A stretch of 37,524 nucleotides of DNA from Didymodactylos carnosus (lineage: Eukaryota > Rotifera > Eurotatoria > Philodinida > Philodinidae), in contig CAJNOQ010001009.1 of NCBI GenBank assembly GCA_905250885.1, forward strand, positions 1 through 37,524, given 5' to 3'. Shown here in pieces: positions 1 through 11,880 of this stretch. Position numbers and translations under genes: made by a program. Position 1 is the stretch's first letter. Each line of letters opens with the position of its first letter. The notes below the pieces were generated by a model. That model worked only from the letters and a program-made list of their open reading frames with translations, had not been told where the DNA came from and ran no database searches.

Positions 1-939
1 AGATGTCAATGATTGTATTAGGTATATCGAAATGGAGTACTAAAGGTGTGTACACTTCATTGGAAGAATTTTTTTATACAGCCGTCCGAACAAAAATATA
101 AATATACAGAAAGATGTAAAATTTCACAGGCTTCCCGAATATGTCATTACTTTTTAAAAAATATGTTCGTTTGGTAACAATATCCTCAAAATACAGAGGG
201 AGACTTATTTTTGCCAGCGGTATAGTACAATTTCATCATATTCTTTAGTGATCAGTACCCTATATTATATATATCTACTTTCCTACTATAATCTACTGTT
301 TCATAAAGGAATAAAATAATTTTCTTTCCACTTATTTAATTTTCTATAATAAGACCTTAATCCCCCGTGGACCGTCTCATGACTCGTCCTCATTGTCTAC
401 TGTTTGTAGACCGGATAATCTATCATGCTCAGGAAGAAAATGAAGTTCGAAAAATAAAAATATGTGAGACGAGGATGTAGGCCACGACATGTTGCTCATT
501 TGTATAAAGCCCGCTTTTCCAACCGATCTCTAGAAAAATGCGCTACTTGAGATCCTTTTTTTTCTATAAAGAAGCAAAATCTGTCTTAATAAAGCTCCAG
601 AAGCAATCATAAAAGAACTTCATCTCATTCAATAACCATGGTCAAAGAAAATAATTTCTTGATTGATCGCAACAGAAAATGTATCTTCGAAAAACATTTT
701 AATGAGTTATTTCTAGCAAAATATAAATCTCTCTCAATATAATTCCGACAAAATTCTAGTATATATGAATTCATAGCATTTGATAGGTTAAACGATTTCC
801 TGTGTTTCATAGGATCCTATATGATGCAGGGCTACCAATTTAGTTTGCATATAGTCAAACGCTTTAATTGATGTACATAAAAGTTCGTATGTTAACTTAC
901 CAAAATCTTATGAACTCTTCTAAACTAATTGTATAATCT

Positions 940-1070
940 ATCTTATCGAATTCTTATCAGAATCTTATAAGATTCTTATATTCCTTCTTATAAGAATCTT
1001 ATCAATATCTTGTGCATTTCCATCGACTGCCTTATATAAGATTCTTATAAGATTTTTATAAGATTTCTAT
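940..1070. repeat. Clustered palindromic TTCTTATAAGAATCTT repeats
   Basis: Within about 130 bp the words CTTATAAGA, AAGATTCTTATAAGA and TATAAGAATCTTAT recur in both orientations, so each copy is close to self-complementary. The units are imperfect and irregularly spaced, which argues against a simple microsatellite. It may be the end of a degraded mobile element or a strongly structured AT-rich spacer. Confidence 0.5.
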
Positions 1071-1098
1071 AGAATTGTCGTAAGTTCGGTCGCCTAGG

Positions 1099-1117
1099 GC
1101 GGTTAAAACCGCTTTTT
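1099..1117 (+). other. GC-rich hairpin followed by a T run
   Basis: The sequence GCGGTTAAAACCGC is a perfect inverted repeat and is followed at once by TTTTTT. In bacteria this would be read as an intrinsic terminator. In a eukaryote the T run could stop RNA polymerase III, but no A/B box gene is visible just upstream, so no function is assigned. Confidence 0.35.
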
Positions 1118-1867
1118 TCCGGTCAGAATTGAACAGACTATGCCAGAAATACGACAAAATTTTGATGATTTGACCATAATTATCCCATGTGATTCTGTGT
1201 TTTCACAGCCGGTCCTTCATATATACTTCGTTACATTCGTTACGCCGATTTCAAACGTCTAAATAAATTTCTGAATAATAAACTGACTATTGTACTGTAT
1301 TATATACTATTATGAATATGTTTTCTTTGTGTTTTTCTCTAGTGCGTCAAGTCGCTTTAATTCATCCAGTTGATCTCACCTTGGTTTAATTACAAATATC
1401 AAATTTTCTCAAAACGAGCACGTCTTTTAATTGTTTGATACGAGATAAGAGAGCATACGATTGTGTGACAACCTTAGCTTTACAAAAATATCGTGCTGTT
1501 TATCCAAGGTATATAGCGGGTTCCGTGCGACATCTGTCTTGCATCTTAGAAAAAATTGTTCAGCACCTCTCTTTGTCTCTCTGGTCAGTATTCCTACCAT
1601 TCTTTTCTTTCAATACCGTTCTTTCTTTCTCCTTTGCATTAAGATGTTGTGCGTATAGACGTTTGATTGGTCAATTCATAAAATAGTATTCCACAATTTA
1701 GCTACGTTCCGTATTTTCCAAACAGACAGACAGAACGCAAAAGTATTTTTTGTAATAATATTTATAATATACCGTAGCGAGACTAAAGTTAAAGGAATAT
1801 CGCTGCAACAACATGAAAAGATGCGGTATTGACGTTATTATTTATTTTCTGAATCGCTAATATTAAA

Positions 1868-4573
1868 ATGGACACAGATGATCTGTCTAAAAGTTCGAGA
1901 ATTCGTCCGTTGAAAGATGCCCTTCACATTTTATTCTTACTCTTAGTTAGTAAGCTTTTGAAAACTCTATCATTATTCCTCACTTATGATATTCTGAAAT
2001 CGGTTCATGTTGTTCTGCTGTTATTTATATGTTCTTTAATTGCATCTGTTTGCTTGTTATTCATACAAAAGCCGTTTACTCAAACAAAAAAATTATTTTT
2101 TGGAAATAATAAATCAAATATTTATCGTTTAATCAGATATAGTCTATTGTTGACAATTATTCGTTTATTATGGTTATTTGGTTTAACATTATGTGGTCCA
2201 TTGCGAACTATTTTATTATATGAGCATAGTGATATTGTGATTCTAGCATGTTTCACATCTTTATTTTCTACAACACAACAAAAAAATACATCGCGAATGC
2301 GAGGAACCGTATTTCTGTTACTAGCAATTTTAGCCATATTTGCATTTGATAACGATGACATCAGACAAAAAGTAGGTAGTTTGAATAAAGAGGTATGATT
2401 AGATTAGGATCCGTAGATATTTCGCTTGTGGTGAAAAGCAGTGATTAAAAAGGGCTTCCATCTTTGACGTTCACTGCTTTGGGCAATTCAGGACACTTGT
2501 GACTTTCTCGCTAGTTTTCTCTTTCACTTATCTGAAGCTTTGAGCGACTGTTCTCTTGCATTAATGTTCTCCTTTAGTCAGGCCTCATACCGATCAAACC
2601 ATATATATTATAAAAAGAAACTTTGTATTTCTATCGTGTTTTTCTGCGCTGATTACATTTTCGTGCTATATTTTCATCAGTTTGATAATTTTGTTTGTTT
2701 CTTTCCATTTTAGGTATTAGATCATCCCGAAGGGAATTTACATCGTCAAATATTTATCCATTTATTTTATCGTTTTACATCTCTAATTGGAGTTGCTGAT
2801 CATAAAGGTGGCGTTATTCTGTTAATTATCGCTTTACTTTTACGTTGTACAACAAATAACTTTAACAAAGAATTGATCTTAGATATCGGTGGTCCAAAAC
2901 GTTTTCATACATTGACAATGTGTATATCAACAATCTTTCTCACACCATTATCTCTCATTGTACTTATCGCAAATAAACTTGTACCTAATTCAGCAGCAAC
3001 ACTAGTAGCTGATGACGCAACAACAGTATTTTCGTTGTCAAATAATAGTGGTAGTTGGGGGCTATTTTCATCTTACATTATACCAATTATTTTAATAAGT
3101 ATATTTTTATTTGTATTCGATTTTTACAGTGAACAAATAAGCTTATCAAAATTAGATAAACCACGTACATATCGTTATTCTACGTATACTATGATTTTAG
3201 GTGCTCTCATTATTAATGTATTTTGGGGCGGAAATATATCGACAAGCTATATTAATTCAATTTCAAATGAAGTATACCAACAACCTAGCGAACATGCACT
3301 ATCCGGAGGTGTTGTATTTGCCATTGTCATGTTATTATTCTCAACTGATCTTCTATCATCTCCGTTAAAAACACATTCAGGAGCATTTATCGGTTATTCA
3401 CCTCAAGGTACGCCATTATTTAACGCTGCTCAACGTTCGTCATCACAATCGCTCGTGACAACATTGAAATTGGGATTACGCGAAATATTAGCACAATCAG
3501 ATTCAAGAAAAATATTTTATTTTCTATGCATCAATTTAATGTTTACATTTGTGGAATTATTGTATGGAGCATGGACAAATAGTTTAGGTTTAATATCGGA
3601 TGGATTTCACATGTTATTTGATTGTACGGCACTTGTCATGGGTTTATATGCGGCATTGATGACAAGATGGAAACCAACACGCGTATTCTCATACGGCTAT
3701 GGAAGAGTAGAAGTATTATCGGGTTTTGTTAATGGTTTATTTTTAGTTGTTGTCGCATTTTTTGTATTTTATGAGGCAGTTGGCAGAATATTTGAACCAC
3801 CTACGATCAATACTGATCGTTTATTGGCCGTAGCGGTTGCCGGTTTTGCTGTGAACATGATTGGATTATTTTCATTTAGCCATGCTCACTCACATGGCGG
3901 GGGAGGCAGTAGTCATGCACATAGTGGTGGTGGAAGTCATTCGCATAACCAGTCTGTTGATCATTCACATTCACATTCACATTCACACAGTCACGATCAC
4001 AGTCATTCCCATGCTGAAAAATCTCATGATCATAGCCATTCGTTAACAAATAATGCTAATATGAAAGGTGTATTTCTTCACGTACTCGCTGATACATTGG
4101 GTAGTGTTGGTGTCATTATTTCATCATTATTAATTCAATATTTTGGGTGGTACATAAGTGATCCCCTTTGTTCATTATTTATTGCCATTATGATATTTCT
4201 CTCCGTATTACCATTGTTGAAAGATTCGGCGATGACACTATTGCTACAAACGCCATCGGATATCCAAATAATGTTAGATAAAATTCTCCGTATAGAAAAC
4301 GTTCAATCAATTTCGAATGAACATTTTTGGGCATTGTCATCATCACAAACAATTGGAACTATTCACATTCAAATAACAAATGAAGGAGACGAACAAAAGA
4401 TAACATCACAAGCTCAAACAATCTTAAAAGAAAATCAAATAACAAATATTGCCATACAAATCGAAAAACAAGCGTTTTTCAATCATTTGCAGGGTTTAAA
4501 TTCAGCACTCGGACAATTATCAAACTCTCAACGAACATTTACATATAACCAACAACAAAAATATCAAATATAA
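1868..4573 (+). CDS. SLC30A5: Zinc transporter, ZnT5-like (SLC30A5), 2 exons
   Basis: Exons 1868-2392 and 2714-4573 join in phase 0 across a 321-bp GT-AG intron to give 794 residues, close to vertebrate ZnT5 (about 765). ZnT5 has an extended multi-pass N-terminal part followed by a cation-diffusion-facilitator (CDF) domain, and that layout is seen here: hydrophobic segments over roughly residues 1-400, then the CDF core. The zinc-site motifs are intact: HMLFD at about 474-478 and HVLAD at about 631-635, the paired HxxxD of CDF transmembrane helices II and V. Between them (about 564-619) lies a very His-rich loop of HSHSH repeats. ZnT5 works with ZnT6 in the early secretory pathway to load zinc into enzymes such as alkaline phosphatase; that role is inferred from family. 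The start is the first ATG in frame, with a hydrophobic N-terminus behind it. The alternative is ZnT7, which lacks the long N-terminal half. Confidence 0.9.
3879..4046 (+). repeat. His-rich loop coding repeat (CATTCA/CACAGT units)
   Basis: This part of the zinc transporter exon is a run of His-Ser, His-Gly and His-Asp codons, including several CATTCACATTCA units near 3961-3985. It encodes the cytoplasmic zinc-sensing/binding loop between helices IV and V. Internal repetition makes it prone to length change. An overlapping open frame (3861-4046) is only a by-product of this repeat. Confidence 0.7.
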
Positions 4574-5011
4574 TTTCTGTTTTCGTTTTTTTCATATTTA
4601 ACCCACCAAATTTGATGTTCTCATTAATTGTTATTTATTTTATTACTTTATTTTGTTTTTTAATGCCATTTCTATTTTATTTTATTCTTTTGAGGTTATT
4701 TTGTTTTGTTAGAAAAAAAAGAAAGTAAGAAAATAGGTTACATATTTAACCTCTTCTGTGCAATTATCTAAGATATAAAATCACAAGGAAATGTTGACCT
4801 TAACGATCATGTTTGTTTTTGTCCGTTTATCCATTCATCTGCCGGTTCCAGATGAGGATTGCTGACTGAAAAGAAACGTGAGCGAATACTATCGTTCCGT
4901 CACTAAGCTGATGTTCATCCATTTGGTCGGCTAGAGAATAAAATAAACTTTTCTATGTATACAGCATTTTCTCTAGATTTTCTAGATTTTTGTTCTAAGA
5001 ACATCTAAATA
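4574..5011. other. Intergenic spacer between ZnT5-like gene and INTS4
   Basis: The spacer is T-rich and has no open frame of note. AATAAA at 4937-4942 could be the poly(A) signal of the upstream gene, although it is more than 350 bp past the stop, and the pyrimidine-rich TTTCTCTAG near 4970 is a possible splice acceptor in the 5' leader of the next gene. Confidence 0.4.
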
Positions 5012-8000
5012 ATGGCGTTGAAAAAACGAATTTTGCAGAATATAAATCAATCAGAAACAGTACAGTTTTATGTTAAGGTCAGTTTGGCAAACTCTATTAA
5101 TTTCAGCACAAAATAGACGATTTATACCCTTGTATTCTAACAGCGAATTAAAACTTTTTTTTAATATTGATTTTAGCCTCAATCAACATCAACACTTGAA
5201 CCGATTATTGTTCCAGCCCATAAAATTCGTGTTCTTGAATTATCAACAAAATATTGGCGTTTTACTAATTTACAAAAACGTTTACAAACACTAAGTACAT
5301 TACAAGAATATACTCAAGTATTAATTGAATTTACAAATCGTTTAATATTATTTAAAGAATGTATTGAAGATTGTTATACGTATGTGTGTTTTCTTCTTGT
5401 TCACATTAATAAGACATTTTCCATAAAAAAGAAATAGAAGTAAAAGAAATTTTTTGCAAGTCACACTATAGTAAAAAGTATTTTTTAACTTCTAAGAATG
5501 ATTTAGCGAATCATACATTTCGATGTCTTATTTTAGAATGCTCGTTCAACAGATGATACGTTTAACTGATCCAAATATACAAGTTATTTTTATAAATGCT
5601 TTGACAGCGATGCAAAAAATATTTCCGACAGAAAACAATGAAATTGTTAAAGAATTAACACATTTACTAAAACAAACAAGTAGGTGAAATAATAATCAGA
5701 TAATGTCAAGAACATAAACTAGTAACTAGAAGACAATTGAATTTCTTTCTATTTTAAAAATAATGCGAGAGAATCTTCTTTACATAAGTAAGAAGCTCTT
5801 TTTATAACTGATATCAAACTACTAAATGTTCAGTGAAGATTCTTAACAATTGAATTGTACTACAGCTATTATTTGATTTATTTAGCTTCAATTAAAGTCA
5901 CTGGATCATTATTGACTTATTTTTCTGTGTTATCCTCAATGTACTTATCCGATAAAGAGTTAACATCAACATTAGCAAAATATGCCATACAGGTGGGTAC
6001 GTAATTCAATATTAAATAAAAACAAGTGAGGGTTTTGACATTAGTTTTTTATTTTTTATTTTTTAGTATTCTATTGATTCTCATATTCGTATTCAAATAT
6101 GCGCATTGAAATTACTTGGTAAACTTGGACAAATGCCATCGATAGATGAAACTGTGAAATCAGATATAATTAATAAATTATTAGAAACAATTGAACATGA
6201 TGATCCATGTGTTAGAGCTGAAGCTTTGAGAACAATAGTATGTAACAATTAATTTAGTCTTTCTCTATCATCATTATATCAGTCATTGTTCTAGGTTATG
6301 TTGTATAAATGTGAAATTGGTCTGAATTTACCTCATTATAATTATTTTCTTGAATGTTTACAAGATCATTATTCTGAAATACGTTTAACGGCGTGTGAAG
6401 CACTGTTTCTATTAGCAATAAATATGCCAGAGAGGTAACTGAGACATTTGATTTCTATTTTAACTATATAGATTTGAATGTGAATTTGTCTCGTATAGTT
6501 CTGTTCCATTATCATCTTTGACTGCGCCAAACGATGAATCAAAATTAATCAATCAGGTATTTCGACTTGTTTGTGATCAAACAAATGATGAAGCAAAAAA
6601 TGTTCGTGTACAAGCAATGCAAATGATTGTAAGATGTTTATATTTGTTTTGTTGAGTTTAATTTTTTATATTTATGTTTTCATAGGGTAAATTATGTCGT
6701 CATGGCGTTGACATCAATCTTGTTCATCAAACATTGGATAAAAAACTGCTTCGGGTAAATTATCAACAGACATATTTTAGAAATAATAACCATATTCATC
6801 TATTTAGATTACAAAAAGGAAAGAACTTATAGCTAAAGTTGAACAGTTGGACAGTGAAATGGAAGACATAGCAGTACATGATGTTACTGTTGATGCTGAA
6901 TCAGTATCAATCACAGCTATTGGACCATGTGGAGCACTTATTAGCGGTCTGGAAGATGAATATTCAGGTAATGAATAATAATTTCTTTTGAAAGATATCT
7001 AATTAGCCTCATTTTGCAACAATAGCAAAATATTGTCGAACACATTTATCGTAGACTTGTCAAAATATTGTTTAAATCTAGAATATGTTACTTTTTAGTT
7101 GAACTTTTCTAATTTTCTAAACCAATTTTTTTTTTCTTTTTTTACTTTAGAAGTTCGCGCGGCAGCCGTTAACTCGTGCTATGATATATCATGTGGTTAT
7201 GATGTCTTTTTATCAAAAATAATTGAATATATTGTATCAATGTTTGATGATGATATTGAACATGTTAGATTATTAGCAATGCGTACATTAGGAAAAATAG
7301 CAAATGGAAAAGTATTGAGAGGTGAACAAGTTATATCAATTCTCACAGAATTATTGGTAATCTCTATAATAAATCGCTTTATAATTTTATCTAAAAAAAA
7401 AACATTTTTTTTTAGAGTCGTTCGTACGATATACGTTCAGCTTTGCATGATGTATTGCGTGTAGTAAAAATTGGCGATCCAACAACATTACATCAACTTT
7501 TTCATCGATTGGTTGAAAATATACAACGTTTTAAAACTGATACATATTCTGTATTAAGGTAACAGACGTCCTCATTTGTTTAATCTGTCTCTGACTTTTT
7601 GTATATTTAGATGTTTAAAAGAGCTTGGTCAAAACAATAGTGCCTTTATTGCCTTGTTATTACCAAAATTATTACCAATGCATTTATATCTGGATGTTCA
7701 GGAGCCACGATTTTCTAAAATTGATCGTAAAATATGTTTGCTTTTAGTTACTGAATATTTACAGCTATGTCTCACTTTATTTAGATACATGTACATTAAT
7801 ATTGGTATTAAATGCTGCTTTGAATCATCCGTCGATTGTATCTGTTTTACCTGATTATGTTCTTCGACACTATCGATACTTAAGAACCAAAGAGCCCGAT
7901 TTAACTCCAAATCTTCAGGGAGTATGTTGACCATTTTTTTTGCAAAAAAACAAATAAACTAAACGTTGTCTCTTGTGTAGGAGAAAGACTTTGTATGTAT

Positions 8001-9589
8001 AAAATGTTTTTTTTCAGAGTTCAGATACGTCAACATTGAATATATTTGCCTCATTACCAACAGTAATCAAATCTTCTCACGATGTATTTGAGCGTATTTC
8101 AAAAAAAGCTCGACAAAGTCAAGAACTCCATCCAAGTGATAGACAAAAATTCTATCGTGCATTAGCTGCGTAAGTTGTCTATAAATAAAAGATTTTAAGT
8201 TAATAAAAAGATAAATAAAATCTATTGATCTATCTAGTGAATTACACAAAGTAGCTGAAATGGATAGTGATTTATTACCAGCCTCCGAATGTACAGCATT
8301 ATACTACGAAATCTTAGCGTTGATTATTTGGCAATGTACAAGTAGAAATTGTTTAAAAGTAAACGTAACAATCAGAAAAAAGTGACATATTGTTTATAAT
8401 TTTTTTCACTATAGGCCATCACATTATGTAAACATTTATTGACAGTATTTCGTGGTTATACCGATGAACAATTAATATCAATTCAACAATTACATTTTTA
8501 TTGTCATATGTTATTACTGTCTGTTCAAACATCTAGTGATTCATCTACAATTCCATTATTCGTTAAACAACGTTGGCATAAACATATACGATGGATTGAA
8601 AATAATTCTCTTTTAAAAAACAAAATATTTGATGATCTCGAATTAAACGATAAAACAAATTTAATATATACAAATATTTTAGGTTTTATCAAAGCACGTT
8701 TACCTATAATGAGTAAAAGCTTATTAAATAATTCAATTACTTTTAATAACAATATTCAAATGACATCGGTCACATTTATCGAACCAGATTCTGATATTGA
8801 TAATGCTATTGAATTTTTACCCGGTTTATCAACATCAATACAGTGTCTAATGAATGCAAAATATTTAGATCGAAAACAACAAATGAATATTAAAGTATAA
8901 TACTGATATAGTCATTTCAATAATAGAATAACATTTATTTATTTTAGGTCACATATCTTGATGGGCGTTATTGTTTAATTCCTATTAATGATGAAAATAT
9001 TCGTACATTGGCGGAAGATGGTTCACTTCGTATTGACTCTAAAATAACATTTTCCCATCAATATTGGCTAAGTATGTATCTTTTTATTTTGTGATGTTAT
9101 TGTATTTTTTTAAATTTTCATTCGATTTTAGGACCATGTTATGCAACATTTTCCGTTGTTTTATTTCCACGAGAATCCAATTGTTTTATAATGGATATTA
9201 ATGAAGAATTTCTTGAAATAACAAAACCTATTCGTGTTTTATTACATCCAAAATATCAACGATATCGAAAGAAAAAAAATAGTATGGATGGTGGTCAATT
9301 ACAAACAATGGAAACAAGTACAACATCATTTGATAATGATACGACTAATTTTGATGATGATGAATGGTTTGAGGATGATGAAGAAGAAGAAGACGAGGAT
9401 TATTACGAAAGACATGAAGAATCTCCAATTGAACAAGAAGAACAACAAGACGATCATATAGAGAAAGAAGAGACTATTTTAGACGATGATATGGATGTTG
9501 ATAATGGAGTTCAAGAAACTAATCAAACTAATCTATATCAATTTGAAGTTGTTGACAATGTTAAAAATAATGACGAGATAGAGAGATAG
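5012..9589 (+). CDS. INTS4: Integrator complex subunit 4, 18 exons
   Basis: Eighteen exons join without any phase conflict into 1041 residues: 5012-5077, 5177-5379, 5537-5679, 5886-5992, 6067-6237, 6295-6434, 6499-6628, 6686-6754, 6808-6967, 7151-7356, 7416-7558, 7611-7726, 7785-7921, 8018-8169, 8238-8358, 8415-8894, 8948-9071, 9132-9589. Introns are mostly 52-100 bp and all GT-AG. INTS4 is the HEAT-repeat scaffold that holds the INTS9/INTS11 endonuclease in the Integrator cleavage module, which acts on snRNA 3' ends and paused transcripts in the nucleus. Matches to animal INTS4 that I recognise are the HEAT-type helices through most of the chain, the TLDKKL stretch (end of exon 8), GPCGALISGLEDE followed by EVRAAAV (about 384-405), the SRSYDIRSALHDVL segment, and the beta-rich C-terminal part with VTYLDG and KPIRVLL. 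Human INTS4 is about 963 residues; the excess here is an acidic tail from about 956 to the end. AATAAA lies at 9669-9674. Confidence 0.93.
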
Positions 9590-9934
9590 ATAATTATGGA
9601 AGTAATCAAACAGATCACACGATGAAATAATGTATTTGTTTATTTGTGTTTCTTTTCGTTATTGTATAAATAAATTTCTGATGTTAGTATAAACAGTCTC
9701 TTTCCAAACAAACAGTTAGAAGATGCAATATTTTATTTATTCTAGGAGACTGTTTCACTTGTTCATTTTGGTTTCTCATAATTGTGTGATTTTATCTTAT
9801 TGTGTTTGACAGTCCTACTTGAGCCATGTTCCCGTTTCACGACTCATTCTAGAATCAATCTAAACTGAAATGATGTTAATTAGGCGAATCACACCGTACA
9901 TACTCAGATAAATGAAACTCAATCGGGCAATTAC
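9590..9934. other. 3' flank of INTS4
   Basis: Holds the poly(A) signal AATAAA at 9669-9674, about 80 bp past the INTS4 stop codon. Nothing else is recognised up to the foldback element that begins near 9935. Confidence 0.5.
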
Positions 9935-10458
9935 AATATTTTGCAAAAATAATTCATTACTTTTCAAAACACTTTTATTTAAATTGGAGCAAGTTTACAA
10001 TATGTTTTTACAATATTTCATACTTTTTTTGTGTCTCATTTTATAATGTTCATCTATGCTCTTGTGTTAACTCACATTGACTAAAATAAGAGCATATAGT
10101 TTTCGGCTGCATCAAATTATACAAATTATACCGATAAATACCTTTCATTTCTCTGAAGAAACAGAGCAGAACTTTCACCGCGTGAAGCAGTTTCTTTAGA
10201 GAAATGAAAGGTATTTATCGTCAATGTCTTATGATACAGATAAAAGAATGAAACAATTGGCATTAAAAGCCTATAATTTGGTGCAGCCCAAAACTATATG
10301 CTCTTATTTCAGTCAATATGGGTAGCACACAAGCATAGATGAAAATTATGAAATGAGACACAAAACAGGTATAAAATATTGTAAAAACATAGTGTAAACT
10401 TGCTCCAATTTAAATAAAAATTATTTGAAAAGTAATGAATTAGTTTTTGCAAAATATT
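9935..10458. mobile_element. Foldback (long-arm inverted repeat) element, ~524 bp
   Basis: The left end AATATTTTGCAAAAA (9935 onward) is mirrored by TTTTTGCAAAATATT at the right end (to 10458), and complementarity continues inward along nearly the whole element. Clearly matching blocks include TAAATTGGAGCAAGTTTACA against its complement near 10400-10415, AAATAAGAGCATATAGTTTT, and a 31-bp innermost stem 10132-10162 with 10190-10220 (two or so mismatches) around a 27-base loop. The right arm carries roughly 45 extra bases near 10221-10268. There is no transposase frame. This is a non-autonomous foldback/MITE-type element; its superfamily is unknown because I cannot define a clean target-site duplication. 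Confidence 0.8.
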
Positions 10459-10906
10459 ATATAGTAGGAATGATAAAAATAAGCAAAATAGTAGGGATAA
10501 CGTCGGTCCGTAGATTTGCATGTAATGACGCTTTGTTAGACTGCATGTATATCTCTGCTAATGGATGTTTGTGTATTTATATAAGAGATGGGCCCGATTC
10601 AATTCTAACTTTTTATCTCGAAAAAGTAACCCTAAATAAAAAATAAGTGTAAGGATTTCAAGAGAAAATAGATCCGCAAATCTTGCATCAGGTAGCTGAT
10701 CTGACTGACTACCACTATCGATTTCATGATATAACGCATCCCAAGGTGTTTTTGAAAATTGCCGCCTATCTTTTTCTGCTCTGCTAATTTTTTCTATGTC
10801 TGTCATTTTTATGTATGTATTTCTGATAGAATTGAATAAATGACATTCCACGCTGAAAAGTAAACGATGCAAGAAAATTTCATAGGACAGAATAGGACAT
10901 GAAAAC
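10459..10906. other. Spacer between two inverted-repeat elements, with an unassigned minus-strand frame
   Basis: On the minus strand an ATG at 10806 opens a frame starting MTDIEKISRAEKDRRQFSK whose first ~50 residues (10806 down to about 10660) are charged and coding-like, then turn into low-quality hydrophobic sequence. I do not recognise it. It could be the remnant of a host or element gene exon, or chance. No splice-supported continuation was found. Confidence 0.25.
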
Positions 10907-11880
10907 TATAGATCAGGCATATCAATTCAATCGCGAAATTTTAAAAGCGTGATCGACCAAAACTGATTGCAAATTTGGACTATTCATAGTCGGTTACCTT
11001 GTACGCAACAAGTTTAGAATCAATTAGGAGTACTCTAGAACAGAGACGGCAGAACGTTCCCAAACGGGACAAGGCTCACGGAAAGGCAGCAGCGAATCTA
11101 GAAAGTTTTTCGAGAAGGTGCAATTTTCCGTAAAAGTTTTCGTAGCAAGAGCAGGCTACTAGCTCAATTCTCTGAAATAAAATGTCGCCTCGAGCTCCAT
11201 GAATCCAAGCTGTTTTTACTCAGACTCCTAAAAAGTGACGTTCCCAGCAAAAAGGCCAAACAAGGGAAAAATTTGCGCTAGACTAATCAAAGAAAAGCAT
11301 ATTTGTTTGAAAAACGTGGCATATCTATACAATTAAAGGACTACTTCACTATTTTGAACAAACGACAATTTTCATTTCGAGGTTTCTAGGTGTTTCTGAT
11401 GCCAAAAGTTAGCATTTTATCCCGATCCAGTCGTCTGTTCTCACCGCACATATCTCATGTTAGCCTCTGCGTTTAAGATCACTGAAAAATTGCAGAGTTT
11501 AATTCACGTAGCGAAAGTTTTTTTGGTCTTTTTTTTATCCAAATAACATAGTGCTAAATTCAAAATTCTACGTAAAAGCGGGGTAAGGCTCAGCCTAACA
11601 GAGCCAAATCCGGGTAAGGCTTAAGCCTTACTCAGCCTAGTGGTTCCGCCGCCTCTGCTCTAGAAAAATTTCTCAGTCTCATTCAGTCCTTGGTCCTCTC
11701 CAGGAACTTCGTAAAAAATTCTTTTGCAAAACAATGGAAAATTTTTTTTCTGGAGTACCCCGATTCAACACTTGTTGCATGTAAGGTAATCGACTATAGA
11801 GAATCCGAATCTGCAATCAGTTTTGACCGAACACGCTTTTAGAATTTCACGACTGAATCGATATGACAGATAATGGAAAT
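10907..11880. mobile_element. Non-autonomous element with long diverged terminal inverted repeats, ~970 bp
   Basis: About 130 bp at 10914-11040 is repeated in reverse complement at about 11750-11875. Shared words include AAAACTGATTGCA, GCAACAAGT, AAAAGCGTG and GGAGTACTC/GGAGTACCC. A second pair of arms lies further in, TCTAGAACAGAGACGGC (from 11035) against GCCGCCTCTGCTCTAGA (to 11664), so the right arm has about 85 bp between its two parts. The interior (11060-11640) has no long frame but includes several AAGGCT/AGCCTTA words around 11583-11640. Arms differ at roughly one base in six, so it is old. Superfamily not assignable by eye. Confidence 0.75.

Larger units (their letters stand above)
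1..1867. other. Non-coding region upstream of the zinc transporter
   Basis: I see no convincing gene here. Short open frames near 625-810 and 1435-1686 have no recognisable content and look like chance frames. The stretch does hold a cluster of palindromic AT-rich repeats (about 940-1070) and a G+C-rich hairpin followed by a T run (1099-1117), listed separately. The last few hundred bases presumably contain the promoter of the zinc transporter, but I cannot point to a TATA box or initiator with confidence. Confidence 0.5.

Noticed and set aside
1099..1117. Bacterial intrinsic terminator
   Set aside because: The surrounding DNA is eukaryotic and has no bacterial gene upstream, so the hairpin is reported only as a structure.
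7698..7934. Minus-strand frame of 78 residues within INTS4
   Set aside because: It is antisense to exons 12 and 13 of INTS4, which match the family on the + strand.
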